This document shows positions 29,167 through 38,579 of a stretch of 64,000 nt of DNA, piece after piece. Under the pieces are notes generated by a model. It saw nothing but the letters and a program-made list of their open reading frames with translations. It searched no databases and had not been told where the DNA came from. Source of the DNA: Prolixibacter sp. NT017 (GTDB lineage Bacteria; Bacteroidota; Bacteroidia; Bacteroidales; Prolixibacteraceae); the NCBI RefSeq assembly GCF_009617875.1, contig NZ_BLAV01000001.1, positions 4,464,001 through 4,528,000 of the forward strand, written 5' to 3'. Position 1 is the stretch's first letter. The number at the start of each line of letters is the position of its first letter. Position numbers and translations under genes: made by a program.

Positions 29167-29533
29167 CGTCGGGCTTGAGTTTGGGTTCTTCTTTCTTTGC
29201 CTGTTCTTCCATCTCGTTAAGCCGGTTCAGAACCTGGTCGTAAATGGCATCATATTTTTCGGGATGTTTGCCATAGTAGAGCACCGATTTGGCAAATACA
29301 TCCGGGTCGACGTCGTGTTTCTTGCAAATGGAAAAATAAAGGTCGTTGGAAAAATTTTTGGTGGTTTGATCGAGTCGGAATCGTTGACCGTTGATGGCCT
29401 CCGAGAGGTGCATATCGACCAGCAGATCCACCATCTGTTTTTGAGGGAGAATTCCTTTCGGAATTTTATTACTGTCGGAGCACGAAGCCAGCAGCCATAG
29501 CGTCGATATGAGTATGAAAATTTTTGTCCGCAT
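29153..29533 (-). CDS. DUF4296 lipoprotein
   Basis: 126-residue lipoprotein, Cys18 in LLASC. The family core IPKGILPQKQMVDLLVDMHL near residue 25 is typical of Bacteroidota DUF4296; the tail is charged (KKEEPKLKPDDGKK). Function unknown. It overlaps the next gene by 14 nt. Confidence 0.85.
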   Translation of the reverse strand: MRTKIFILISTLWLLASCSDSNKIPKGILPQKQMVDLLVDMHLSEAINGQRFRLDQTTKNFSNDLYFSICKKHDVDPDVFAKSVLYYGKHPEKYDAIYDQVLNRLNEMEEQAKKEEPKLKPDDGKK

Positions 29534-29733
29534 GATTCTGTTTTAATGTGACCAAAGATACTTACCCATTGCATGAAAGACAAATGTTAAAGTTGCTGAA
29601 AATTGGGGGACCACCGTATTAAAGAGTCTGTTTTGGGTTATGACGGGGCGATTTTTATCCTCGCAATTGCTGTTTTATGTCATATTATCGCAAAAGGGTA
29701 ACAAACGTCAGTCTTTAGGGGCAGCGAAAAATA

Positions 29734-29970
29734 TATTTTTGACATTGGTTTCGAAGAAGTTCAATTAAAATAGTGAGGTAAGAGTTGGCCGGGTAAATTA
29801 CGAGTAGGATTCGTCGACGACATAATAGTCGATGAAATGCCGGCCGGCAGAATACGAGAGAGTGTGAGCGACCGACAGCGGATGGTTCGAATTTCCGGTT
29901 GTCCGTTGAAGGTCTGTAAATACGTGTGGAATAGCTGGAAAACGGTAGTCTGGCGGCTACCGTTTTTTTT
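29734..29970 (+). ncRNA. Candidate structured RNA
   Basis: No protein-coding signal here. TATTTTTG at 29734-29741 fits the promoter -7 box, and a strong terminator on the plus strand (AACGGTAG/CTACCGTT, then eight T, 29941-29970) has no plus-strand gene before it. Between them are GGCCGG paired with CCGGCC (around 29790-29847) and CAGCGGA with TCCGTTG (around 29877-29910). The predicted RNA is about 220 nt. The hairpin may instead serve only the facing mlaF gene. No known RNA family recognised. Confidence 0.35.
29941..29970. terminator. Intrinsic terminator
   Basis: Stem AACGGTAG (29941-29948) with CTACCGTT (29957-29964). The plus side has eight T; the minus side, serving mlaF, has only four. 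Confidence 0.7.
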
Positions 29971-29973
29971 ATT

Positions 29974-30753
29974 CTATGATTGTTCGTCTTTTAATTCCTG
30001 CTTTTTCAGCGTCCGCATCTCGCGGTAAAGCGGTGAAGCAAAAACAAAGTCGTTCAGCTTCTCATTCGACGTGTAAAGAATTTCGTTTTTATTCCCTTCC
30101 CACCATTTTTCTCCATGCGAAATGAACAGAATGTTGTCACCAATTTCCATTACCGAGTTCATATCGTGTGTGTTGATAATGGTCGTGATGTCCAGGTCGC
30201 GCGTAATCTGATTGATCAGGTTGTCAATCAGAATGGAGGTCATCGGGTCGAGACCCGAGTTGGGCTCGTCACAAAACAGGTATTTCGGATTGAGCACGAT
30301 AGCCCGGGCAATTGCTACACGTTTGCGCATCCCTCCCGAAATCTCCGCCGGATATAATTCGTTGGCACCTTTGATGTCAACCCGTTCGAGGCAGAAGTTA
30401 ACCCGTTCAAGCTTTTCCTTTTCTGTTTGCTTGCTGAACATGTCGAGCGGAAAGCGCACATTTTCTTCTACCGTAAGGGAATCGAACAACGCACCGCCCT
30501 GGAAAACCATGCCGATATCCTGCCGCAAACTTTTCCGTTCTTTATTTGAGAAGTGGGCCACATCTTCTCCGTTGTACAGAATTTCTCCCTCATCAATCTC
30601 GAGTAAGCCAACAATGGATTTCAGCAAAACGGTCTTACCCGAACCGCTTTGTCCGATAATCAGATTGGTTTTTCCTTTCTCGAATTTGGTGGATATATCT
30701 TTCAGAACCGGGCGTTCTTCGAAGGATTTGCACAGGTTTTTTATCTCGATCAT
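29974..30753 (-). CDS. mlaF: MlaF-like lipid transport ABC ATPase
   Basis: 259-residue ATPase that powers movement of phospholipids between inner and outer membrane. Walker A GQSGSGKTV near 36, signature ISGGMRKRVAIARA near 142, Walker B FCDEPNSGLDP near 165. It overlaps the permease gene by 4 nt. The MlaD/MCE partner is not in this window. Confidence 0.93.
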   Translation of the reverse strand: MIEIKNLCKSFEERPVLKDISTKFEKGKTNLIIGQSGSGKTVLLKSIVGLLEIDEGEILYNGEDVAHFSNKERKSLRQDIGMVFQGGALFDSLTVEENVRFPLDMFSKQTEKEKLERVNFCLERVDIKGANELYPAEISGGMRKRVAIARAIVLNPKYLFCDEPNSGLDPMTSILIDNLINQITRDLDITTIINTHDMNSVMEIGDNILFISHGEKWWEGNKNEILYTSNEKLNDFVFASPLYREMRTLKKQELKDEQS

Positions 30754-31490
30754 TTGAAGAAGATTTGCGTCAGAATTAAATCAAAAAAGAGAATTAAAAT
30801 ACTGGTTGTTACCACCGACTGCGTACTTACTTTTCCTACCTCGAGCGCACCTCCATCGACATAATAACCTTTGTATGCCGGCACCGATGCAATGAGGAAA
30901 CCGAATACCAGCGTTTTCAATCCCGAAAAGGTGACATAGTAAGGCACGAATGCATAAGTCACACCATTTAGATACTGAGCGGTTGTGACAACTCCGGCCA
31001 TTGGACCTGCGATTAAACCACCAACCAGTCCCGTCGCAATGCTCAGGATGAAAAGCATAGGACTCACAAAAACTACCGCAATAATTTTGGGAAGAATGAG
31101 AAACGAAGCCGAATTGACCCCCATAATCTCCATCGAATCTATCTGCTCGGTGATTCGCATACTTCCTATTTCGGTAGCAATGTTGGCACCTACTTTCCCG
31201 GCCAACATCAGGCTAAGAACCGTCGAAGAGAATTCGAGTATGAGTGTATCGCGGTTGCCAAGCCCAATCAAGTAGCTTGGCATAAACGGATTGGTCAGGT
31301 TATAGGTTAACTGAAGGGTGATAATTCCTCCCATGAAAACCGATATGATTACCACGATACCAATGGAATCGATTCCAAGTTTTTCGATCTCAACCAGTAA
31401 CTGACGCCAGTAAATCCGGCCTTTTTCCGGCTTGCTGAATACTTTCTTCATCAGTAACATATACTGGCCCAGGTGGAAGAAGAATTTCAT
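30750..31490 (-). CDS. mlaE: MlaE-like ABC permease
   Basis: 246-residue inner-membrane protein with about five helices and the MlaE-type core (LTYNLTNPFMPSYLIG, IATEIGSMRITEQIDSMEIMG, VVFVSPMLFILS). It forms the transmembrane part with the ATPase encoded right after it. Start ATG at 31490. Confidence 0.93.
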   Translation of the reverse strand: MKFFFHLGQYMLLMKKVFSKPEKGRIYWRQLLVEIEKLGIDSIGIVVIISVFMGGIITLQLTYNLTNPFMPSYLIGLGNRDTLILEFSSTVLSLMLAGKVGANIATEIGSMRITEQIDSMEIMGVNSASFLILPKIIAVVFVSPMLFILSIATGLVGGLIAGPMAGVVTTAQYLNGVTYAFVPYYVTFSGLKTLVFGFLIASVPAYKGYYVDGGALEVGKVSTQSVVTTSILILFFDLILTQIFFK

Positions 31491-31846
31491 ATATCTGGTT
31501 TTTCTGATTCTTTGTAATGCTTTCTGTCGTGCATTCTTTGCTCAGGCTCTGTTGAATTTCTGGTCTGATTTTCAGTCCGGCACTTTAACCTGTTATTGTA
31601 CAAATATGCGCGTGTCTTTGTTTTACGGATAAAATAACAGGTTGAATATCAGTAGTTATTTTCTCCGAACATTTCTTTCCTAACCACCCGAATCGGATGG
31701 ATAACCTTTTTGATACATTGATCTAAAAGTACAAAATTATTAAGGAATGCTCTTATATCTGCCTTTTCTTAGCTATTTGATCATCCTGAAGGATTTTGAC
31801 TTTACCTTTGCAAAAATTTGGATAAATTTGGTACAAAACCGTTCAT
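31491..31846. other. Divergent region between mlaE and manC
   Basis: No gene. Contains the -7 box of manC (TACCTTTG, 31803-31810); nothing else stands out. Confidence 0.5.
31803..31810 (+). promoter_or_regulatory. -7 box of manC
   Basis: TACCTTTG fits TAnnTTTG exactly; a TTTG lies 23 nt upstream (31776-31779), slightly long. Predicted leader about 30 nt. Confidence 0.5.
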
Positions 31847-32935
31847 ATGGACAATTGCAATAATTACTGCGTCATTATGGCTGGTGGTATCGGAAGTCGA
31901 TTCTGGCCGCTCAGTACACAAGACAGACCGAAACAATTTATTGATATTCTGGGAGTAGGAAAGTCTTTACTTCAACTCACTTTTGAACGCTTCAACAAGA
32001 TATTCCCTGCTGAAAATATACTGATAGTAACCAGTGAGCGCTACCGCGAAATGGTGTTGGAGCAGCTGCCTCAGCTGGATTCTGACCAGGTGCTGTGTGA
32101 GCCACTCAGACGAAATACAGCGCCTTGTATGGCTTATGCGACCCATAAAATTCTTAGCCGCTGTAAAGATGCCAACATCGTTGTGGCTCCATCCGACCAT
32201 CTGATTTTGAAAGAAGATGCATTCCTGGAGGAGATTCGTAAAGGCATGGATTTCACCGAGAAGAATAACGCACTTTTAACGCTTGGTATTAAACCAAGCA
32301 GGCCCGAAACGGGGTACGGATATATCCAGGTAGCAGACAGTTGTGAGTACGCTGATTACGATAACCTGTATCATGTAAAAACATTTACCGAAAAGCCCGA
32401 TCGGAAAATGGCTCAACTGTTTATGGAGACGGGCGAGTTCTTTTGGAATTCGGGTATCTTTATCTGGTCTGTGCAAGCCATTCACGAAGCATTGTCGAAG
32501 TACCTTCCGGATGTAAATACCATTTTCGAGAAGGGCTACAAATATTACCATACAGAGGATGAAGTCCATTTCATCAATAAAGCGTATTCTGAATGTCCGA
32601 ATATTTCCATCGATTACGGGATTATGGAAAAAGCGGATAACGTTTATGTTCTATGTTCCGATTTTGGCTGGTCCGATCTGGGAACCTGGGGCTCCCTTCA
32701 CGAAAATCATCATGTCGATGAAAATCAGAATGCCGTTTGGGGAGACAAGGTTTTTCTGTATGAAACCAGAGATAGCATCATCAATATGCAAGGTGAGAAA
32801 ACCGCGGTGGTCCAGGGGCTGGAAGGATACATTGTCGTGGAAACAGACAATACCCTGTTGATTTGCAAAAAGGATGATGAGCAGCAAATCAGGCAGTTTG
32901 TTGCAGATGTGAATCTGGCGGAAGAGAAAAAGTAA
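31847..32935 (+). CDS. manC: Mannose-1-phosphate guanylyltransferase
   Basis: 362-residue nucleotidyltransferase making GDP-mannose for surface polysaccharides. Signature MAGGIGSRFWPLSTQDRPKQF near residue 11, TEKPDRKMA near 178 and FFWNSGIFIW near 199. The C-terminal beta-helix region is present without the isomerase domain seen in bifunctional versions. Single gene with its own promoter and terminator. Confidence 0.93.
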   Translation: MDNCNNYCVIMAGGIGSRFWPLSTQDRPKQFIDILGVGKSLLQLTFERFNKIFPAENILIVTSERYREMVLEQLPQLDSDQVLCEPLRRNTAPCMAYATHKILSRCKDANIVVAPSDHLILKEDAFLEEIRKGMDFTEKNNALLTLGIKPSRPETGYGYIQVADSCEYADYDNLYHVKTFTEKPDRKMAQLFMETGEFFWNSGIFIWSVQAIHEALSKYLPDVNTIFEKGYKYYHTEDEVHFINKAYSECPNISIDYGIMEKADNVYVLCSDFGWSDLGTWGSLHENHHVDENQNAVWGDKVFLYETRDSIINMQGEKTAVVQGLEGYIVVETDNTLLICKKDDEQQIRQFVADVNLAEEKK

Positions 32936-32959
32936 TCACAAAATATTTATTACAATAAG

Positions 32960-32988
32960 AGGCTTCCTCAAAAGGAGGCCTTTGTTGT
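32960..32988 (+). terminator. Terminator of manC
   Basis: AGGCTTCC (32960-32967) pairs with GGAGGCCT (32974-32981), one G-U pair, then a broken T-run. Confidence 0.6.
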
Positions 32989-33045
32989 TTTGCCTGTCAT
33001 CTGATCTGGCTGATTTTTATACCTTAGGCATCAAATCTGAAAATT

Positions 33046-33873
33046 ATGCAACGAAAAATCCATCTTTTCCTGGCGCTGGCCATCCTGTTCCTCGCGTCCT
33101 GTTCTCATTCCGGTAAAACCGGAAAACAAAAAGGACCGGTCGTACTGATAAAAACAGAATATGGCAACATGAAAGTGTTGTTGTACAACGAAACACCACA
33201 ACACCGCGATAATTTCCTGAAACTGGTCAAGCAGGGATTTTACAACGGACTGCTTTTCCACCGCGTAATTCCTGAGTTTATGATTCAGGGCGGCGATCCG
33301 AAGTCGCGGGATGCGGAGCCCGGTCAGATGTTGGGAAACGGTGGCCCGGGTTACACCCTTCCGGCAGAATTCCGGCCCGATTTGATTCATAAGAAAGGTG
33401 CCCTGGCAGCGGCGCGCCTGGGCGATCAGGCCAATCCCGAAAAACGCTCGTCCGGTTCTCAGTTTTACATCGTCGAAGGGAAAGTATTTACACCGAAAGC
33501 CCTGGATTCGCTGGAAGCATTGCGTACGCAGCATGAAGCTCAGACAATTTATCATCAGTTGTTTATGAAAAAGGCCGATTCGGTACGCATATTGCAGGAG
33601 CAAGGGAAGCAGATTGAGTATGCGGACATGCTCGATCGACTGGAAAAGCAGGCTCAGGATAGTGCCGCTTTGCATCCGTTCCACTTTACGAGACAGCAAC
33701 GGGAAACTTATACCACCATTGGCGGCGTTCCGCATCTCGATGGCAACTACACCGTATTTGGTGAGGTGATTGAAGGCCTGAATGTAATCGATTCCATTGC
33801 TCACGTAAAAACGGATGAGCACGACAGGCCCGTGAAAGATGTGAAGATGAGCATGAAAATATTGAAGGATTAG
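33046..33873 (+). CDS. Cyclophilin-type peptidyl-prolyl isomerase, lipoprotein
   Basis: 275 residues, lipidated at Cys19 (FLASC). Proline isomerase of the periplasm or outer membrane. Cyclophilin core: LFHRVIPEFMIQGGDP near residue 70 (catalytic Arg), GGPGYTLPAEF, GSQFYIVEG near 143, then DGNYTVFGEVIEGL near 232. A helical insert of about 80 residues (about 155-225) splits the fold. First of three cyclophilin genes in a row, 76 nt before the next. Confidence 0.92.
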   Translation: MQRKIHLFLALAILFLASCSHSGKTGKQKGPVVLIKTEYGNMKVLLYNETPQHRDNFLKLVKQGFYNGLLFHRVIPEFMIQGGDPKSRDAEPGQMLGNGGPGYTLPAEFRPDLIHKKGALAAARLGDQANPEKRSSGSQFYIVEGKVFTPKALDSLEALRTQHEAQTIYHQLFMKKADSVRILQEQGKQIEYADMLDRLEKQAQDSAALHPFHFTRQQRETYTTIGGVPHLDGNYTVFGEVIEGLNVIDSIAHVKTDEHDRPVKDVKMSMKILKD

Positions 33874-33949
33874 CGAAGAAGTCAGGCTATTTGCCTGTTT
33901 CTTCAATTTTCATTTTATTCACGGAAAACATTCAAAAACAGACCGGATT

Positions 33950-34765
33950 GTGAAGAAGATCGTTTTCTTGTTGGTATTATTTTTTGCAGTAATTGCTGCT
34001 AAAGCTCAGCAGCCCGAACATGTTGTGGTTATCTCAACGAACTTCGGTGATATGAAGTGCAAATTGTATAACGACACACCGAAGCACCGCGACAAATTTC
34101 TGCAGGAGGTCAGGAAGGGATATTACAACGGAACCTTGTTCTACAGGGTGATTCATAATTTTTTGATTCAGGGAGGAGCTGCTGATTCGCGAAATGCGCC
34201 TCCGGGGAAGCGCATTGGCTATGGAGATCCGGCGTTCACGGTCGACGATGAGATTCGTCCAAACCATTTCCACAAGAAAGGAGCTTTGTGTGCTCCCCGC
34301 CAACCCGACAAAGTGAATCCGTTCAAGCAATCCGATATTTCGCAGTTTTATATTGTCGAAGGACGTGTTTTTCGTCCGGGAGAATTGGATACCATGGAAC
34401 TGGCAAACAATGTTCCCATCAAAAAGCAAATCGTCAGTCAGATTCTGACACCCGAAATTAAAGCTAAGCTGAAGAAGCTGAAAGAAGAGAAAAAAGTGAA
34501 GGAATTCAGGGCGATTGCCAATCCAATTAAAGGACAAATCGAAACCGAATATGCTTTGAACCCTCACGTACTGAAGTTCTCCAAAGCACAGCGAAAAGCT
34601 TATACAACTGTTGGCGGTTATCCGGAACTGGACGGCAAGTACACAGTTTTTGGCGAAGTGATTGATGGCTTTGATGTCATTGATAAGATTGCTGCAATGA
34701 AGACAGACAAAAATGCTCGTCCCCTCACGGATGTGAAAATTTTAAATATTAAAGTGATCAAATAA
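33950..34765 (+). CDS. Cyclophilin-type peptidyl-prolyl isomerase, exported
   Basis: 271 residues starting at GTG 33950 (read as Met), with a signal peptide ending in AKAQ. Core motifs LFYRVIHNFLIQGG near 62, ISQFYIVEG near 127 and DGKYTVFGEVIDGF near 228; the same helical insert as the first copy. The stop codon is directly followed by the ATG of the third gene. Confidence 0.92.
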   Translation: MKKIVFLLVLFFAVIAAKAQQPEHVVVISTNFGDMKCKLYNDTPKHRDKFLQEVRKGYYNGTLFYRVIHNFLIQGGAADSRNAPPGKRIGYGDPAFTVDDEIRPNHFHKKGALCAPRQPDKVNPFKQSDISQFYIVEGRVFRPGELDTMELANNVPIKKQIVSQILTPEIKAKLKKLKEEKKVKEFRAIANPIKGQIETEYALNPHVLKFSKAQRKAYTTVGGYPELDGKYTVFGEVIDGFDVIDKIAAMKTDKNARPLTDVKILNIKVIK

Positions 34766-36100
34766 ATGGCACGAATGAGACAACTGTTGATTCTGACGCT
34801 CGCGGTAGTATTGGTTTCCTGTGGAGGCTCGGGAAAAAAAGGCAATACGTCTGGTGAAACGGATACAAAAACCGAGAAGAAAGCGCCGGAGAAAGTCTCA
34901 TTTGGAAAATTCTTGCCCTCTATTTTTTCAGTTACCACCTACGATGGGAAACGTCGCCTGGAACAGGGAATGGGTTTCTTCTTGAACGACAGTGTGGCTG
35001 TTAGCCTCTATTCGTTTTTCGGAAATTCGAATCGTGCCATCGTGCAGCCGCTGGATGGAAATAAGACTTACGAGGTGGCTGGATTTCTGGCAGTCGATCG
35101 GATCAACGATTTGGTATTACTGAAGATAAAAGGTTTGCGCCGGCCCGGATTGAAATTGTATACAGGCCATGTTCCGCAAGCTGCGCTGACCTATCTGGTT
35201 AATCCCATACGGGGAAATACGGTTCCCGTTGGTACGGGAAAAATGCTTGAAGAATCGACCATACAGGGGAACCATGTTTTCCGGATATCCAACGTGATTT
35301 ATGGATCGACCTGTGGCCGACCGGTTTTTCTTAAGAACCGTGAGGTGTTGGGGGTTGGCAACCTCTATTCTGCCGGCATCGATCAGGACTACCTGGCCAT
35401 TCCGGCTGAACTTGTTGAGAAGCTGTTGAAGAAGCAGGCTGAGCCACTGAAGCCGCTTTCGCGCCTGGGAGGGAAAGTTCCTCCCGCAGTAAGTGCTGCC
35501 AATGCCAAAATCAAGGGTGTGTTGGTCGAAACCGACTATGGTAACATTACCATCAAGCTTTTCAATAATATGCCGCTTTACCGCGACAATTTCCTGAAGC
35601 TTGTCCGGGAGCATTACTATGACTCATTGTTGTGGCACCGGGTCATTGCCAAATTCGTGATTCAAACCGGTGCGGCTGATACACGACATGCAAAGCCCGA
35701 CGACATGGTAGGTTGGAAAGGACCGGGTTACACACTGCCGGCCAACATCAACCCGAAATATTTCCACCGCCGTGGAATGGTAGGAGTGCCCCGTCTTCCC
35801 GATAGTCAAAACAATTATAAGCGTTCGGACGGAAGTCAGTTTTATATTGTGGTGGGTAGAAAGTACTCCGATAGCGAGCTGGATGATATTGAAAAGGAGA
35901 ACCACATCAAGTTCTCGCCTGAGCAACGCCGGGTGTACAAAACCATTGGTGGAGCTCCCACGCTGGACGGCGAATATACCATCTTTGGTGAAGTGACTTC
36001 GGGAATGGACGTGGCGGACCGGATCGATACCGTGAGTGTAGATAAATACTACCGCCCGTTGCGCGATATTCGCGTGAAGCGTATTCGTATCCTGAAGTGA
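34766..36100 (+). CDS. Fusion of degenerate trypsin-like domain and cyclophilin, lipoprotein
   Basis: 444 residues, lipidated at Cys19 (VLVSC). The first half (about 45-235) aligns by eye with an HtrA-like serine protease: GMGFFLNDSVAVS, then INDLVLLKI (Asp position kept) and GSTCGRPVF where active proteases have GNSGGPV. The His position seems lost and Ser is replaced by Cys, so it is probably not an active protease. The second half is a cyclophilin without the helical insert (LWHRVIAKFVIQTG, GSQFYIVVG, DGEYTIFGEV). Start codon abuts the preceding stop; its own stop abuts that of ispD. Confidence 0.85.
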   Translation: MARMRQLLILTLAVVLVSCGGSGKKGNTSGETDTKTEKKAPEKVSFGKFLPSIFSVTTYDGKRRLEQGMGFFLNDSVAVSLYSFFGNSNRAIVQPLDGNKTYEVAGFLAVDRINDLVLLKIKGLRRPGLKLYTGHVPQAALTYLVNPIRGNTVPVGTGKMLEESTIQGNHVFRISNVIYGSTCGRPVFLKNREVLGVGNLYSAGIDQDYLAIPAELVEKLLKKQAEPLKPLSRLGGKVPPAVSAANAKIKGVLVETDYGNITIKLFNNMPLYRDNFLKLVREHYYDSLLWHRVIAKFVIQTGAADTRHAKPDDMVGWKGPGYTLPANINPKYFHRRGMVGVPRLPDSQNNYKRSDGSQFYIVVGRKYSDSELDDIEKENHIKFSPEQRRVYKTIGGAPTLDGEYTIFGEVTSGMDVADRIDTVSVDKYYRPLRDIRVKRIRILK

Positions 36101-36802
36101 TTATTTTCTTCCCGGTAGGGAAAGGAAAAATTCGGCAATTTTCAAATCTACCGGATGCGTAATTTTGATGTTTTCGCGATTTCCTTCCACAAGATGAACC
36201 CGAAAGCCAGTACTTTCCACCACCGAAGCATCATCGGTGAATAACGGATCGTAAGATTGTTCGTAGGCTTTTAATAATGTTGACGAATGGAACACTTGCG
36301 GCGTTTGCACTGAAAAATAACGACTTCGGTCAACCGGAACCGATTCTTCCATCGTCCCTTTACGTAACGATTCAACAACGGACAGAACCGGAATAGCACC
36401 GCCCTGTTTTTCCGCTACCGCGAAGCAATCGTTGATGGTGGTTTGACTGACCAACGGACGAACGCCGTCGTGGATGGCAACTAAATCGCAGTCGGACAAA
36501 GCAGACAAACCGTTTTTTACCGACTGAAATCGCGTATCTCCGCCGGAAACAACTCGATGACGAAGGACAAAGTCATGATTCAGACACAGTTGTTCCCAGA
36601 AAGGAATCTGTTCGGCAGGAAGTACCACAATCAATTCCATGGATGAGTCAAACCGGTGGAACGCTTCGAGCGTGTACATCAGGACGGGTTTGCCTAATAA
36701 ATCGAGAAACTGTTTCGGTCGGTCGCTTTTCATTCGCGAGCCACTGCCGCCGGCAACAATAATGGCGGAACGTGTCGTCGAATGTGAGTCGGTTCTGTTC
36801 AT
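36101..36802 (-). CDS. ispD: 2-C-methyl-D-erythritol 4-phosphate cytidylyltransferase
   Basis: 233 residues, third step of the MEP isoprenoid pathway. Nucleotide motif IIVAGGSGSRMKSDRPKQFL near 14, VAIHDGVRPLVS near 107, and the C-terminal VEGNRENIKITHPVDL. It faces the cyclophilin fusion gene with no spacer between stop codons. ispG, another MEP gene, is at 60585. Confidence 0.95.
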   Translation of the reverse strand: MNRTDSHSTTRSAIIVAGGSGSRMKSDRPKQFLDLLGKPVLMYTLEAFHRFDSSMELIVVLPAEQIPFWEQLCLNHDFVLRHRVVSGGDTRFQSVKNGLSALSDCDLVAIHDGVRPLVSQTTINDCFAVAEKQGGAIPVLSVVESLRKGTMEESVPVDRSRYFSVQTPQVFHSSTLLKAYEQSYDPLFTDDASVVESTGFRVHLVEGNRENIKITHPVDLKIAEFFLSLPGRK

Positions 36803-36907
36803 GGCGATTCAGGTCTGATTTCGGTTTTCCCTGCAAATTTAGTCTTCCCTTTACAAACCTTACGGTGATTTCGAATAAATTTGGTGAAACTGCATAAGCA
36901 TTTTATC

Positions 36908-37573
36908 ATGAAAGAGATTCTTGACTTTTTGAATGACTTGGAAAAGAATAATAACCGCGAATGGTTTGAACAAAATCGGGCTCGTTATGAAGCGACCCGG
37001 AACCAGTTTTTGGTTTTCACCGAATTGCTGAATAACGAAATCAGGACGTTCGATCCGGAGGTGCCGATGCTCGCTCCGAAAGATTGCATGTTCCGGATTT
37101 TCCGCGATGTTCGGTTTTCGAACGACAAACGTCCATACAAAACCAATTACGGAAGTTTCATTGCCCGCGGCGGTCGAAAATCAGGCTATGCCGGATATTA
37201 TCTGCATTTGCAACCGGGAAGCTCTTTCCTGGGAGGAGGCGTTTATATGCCGCCATCCGACCGGTTGAAAGCCATCCGGCAGGAAATCTATCTCGATCCG
37301 AAAGGCTTTATGGAAATAAAAGACGACCACGAATTTCAGCGATATCTCCCCGATGAATACGATGACAAATTAAAAACCGCTCCCCGCGATTTTCCGAAAG
37401 ACTGGGAATACATTCATTTGCTGAGGAATAAATCATACGCTTATGGCCGTAATCTGACTGACGAGGAAATTCTCTCGCCATCGCTAATAGAAAATGTATT
37501 GGAAACCTTCAAAGTCCTTTCCCGGATGAATCATTTCCTCAACCAGGCCATCGATGATCATCTGAAGTCCTGA
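36908..37573 (+). CDS. DUF2461 family protein
   Basis: 221 residues from the ATG at 36908; a longer frame starting with TTG at 36881 is less likely. The family core is clear: FLNDLEKNNNREWFEQNR near the start, FRIFRDVRFSNDKRPYKTNYG near residue 60, and GGGVYMPPSDRLKAIRQEI near 112. Cytosolic, function unknown. Confidence 0.9.
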   Translation: MKEILDFLNDLEKNNNREWFEQNRARYEATRNQFLVFTELLNNEIRTFDPEVPMLAPKDCMFRIFRDVRFSNDKRPYKTNYGSFIARGGRKSGYAGYYLHLQPGSSFLGGGVYMPPSDRLKAIRQEIYLDPKGFMEIKDDHEFQRYLPDEYDDKLKTAPRDFPKDWEYIHLLRNKSYAYGRNLTDEEILSPSLIENVLETFKVLSRMNHFLNQAIDDHLKS

Positions 37574-37752
37574 AGTCAGTCCAAATTCTTCACGGTTTGT
37601 CAGTGAAAGCGGGAGAAGCAAAAGAACTTTGAAATGTAGATTTATTACAAACTATCGTTCTGACCTACTAATCTGTAAGTCAATTTGTAAATATTGTTAA
37701 TTTCGCGGCGGATTTGTTAATATTTTTTAAAATCGTCGCAGGGATATTTCAT

Positions 37753-37760
37753 TAGTTTTG
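37753..37760 (+). promoter_or_regulatory. -7 box ahead of the DUF5020/purine permease operon
   Basis: TAGTTTTG fits TAnnTTTG. The predicted leader of about 105 nt contains the hairpin CCATTAG (37800-37806) with CTAATGG (37816-37822). No purine riboswitch consensus seen. Confidence 0.45.
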
Positions 37761-37872
37761 CAACGATTATCGTAATAAACCCTCATTTCATGAAACAAGC
37801 CATTAGCATTGTAACCTAATGGTTGGCAATGTGTTGGTTCGTTGCATGTGACGTAAAATGAACTAATATCAC

Positions 37873-38553
37873 ATGAAAAAGATCCTTTTTGCTCTTTCCT
37901 TTCTGATGGCCTTTACGGCTTTGGAAGCTCAGGACATTCAGCTGCATTATGACCTGGGCAAAGACCGCAAGTATTTGACTTCGACGGTTGAAATGTTCAA
38001 ACCCGACCAGTATGGTAGTACCTTCTTCTTCATCGATATGGACTATGGTGCCAACGATGTGCAAGGGGTTGCTTTGGCTTACTGGGAAATTGCCCGCGGA
38101 CTCAAATTTTGGGATAATCCGTTTGAAATCCATGTGGAGTACAACGGTGGCTTCGGACAGTATGCCCCGGGTGGTGCTTACCAGATTAACGATGCCTGGC
38201 TTTTCGGTGGAAACTACACATGGAACACGGCTGATTATTCGAAGATTTTTACTCTGCAATTGATGTACAAAACCATCCGCGGAAAGAACAAAAACTCTTT
38301 TCAGGTTACTGGCGTGTGGACACTCCAGTTTTTCAACAACAAGTTGACGTTGGATGGATTTGCCGATTTCTGGCGTGAGGATAATTCATTTGCGGATAAA
38401 AATACCAAGTTCGTTTTCCTGAGTGAACCACAATTTTGGTACAACGTGACCAAGAATTTTTCGGTAGGTAGCGAGATTGAATTGAGTACCAACTTTGGCG
38501 GACATGAAGGATTTATGGTGAATCCGACCATTGCCGGTAAATGGACATTCTGA
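37873..38553 (+). CDS. DUF5020 outer membrane protein (Tsx-like nucleoside channel)
   Basis: 226 residues with a signal peptide (ALEAQ). Alternating beta-strand pattern and aromatic C-terminus (TIAGKWTF) indicate a small outer-membrane barrel. DUF5020 proteins resemble Tsx nucleoside channels. The next gene, 26 nt on, is a purine permease, which supports a role in nucleoside or base passage across the outer membrane. Confidence 0.82.
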   Translation: MKKILFALSFLMAFTALEAQDIQLHYDLGKDRKYLTSTVEMFKPDQYGSTFFFIDMDYGANDVQGVALAYWEIARGLKFWDNPFEIHVEYNGGFGQYAPGGAYQINDAWLFGGNYTWNTADYSKIFTLQLMYKTIRGKNKNSFQVTGVWTLQFFNNKLTLDGFADFWREDNSFADKNTKFVFLSEPQFWYNVTKNFSVGSEIELSTNFGGHEGFMVNPTIAGKWTF

Positions 38554-38579
38554 TACCGGACATTGTTAAATAACCTGTT

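Noticed and set aside
37761..37872. Purine riboswitch ahead of the DUF5020/permease genes
   Set aside because: The conserved junction bases of the purine aptamer are not present.
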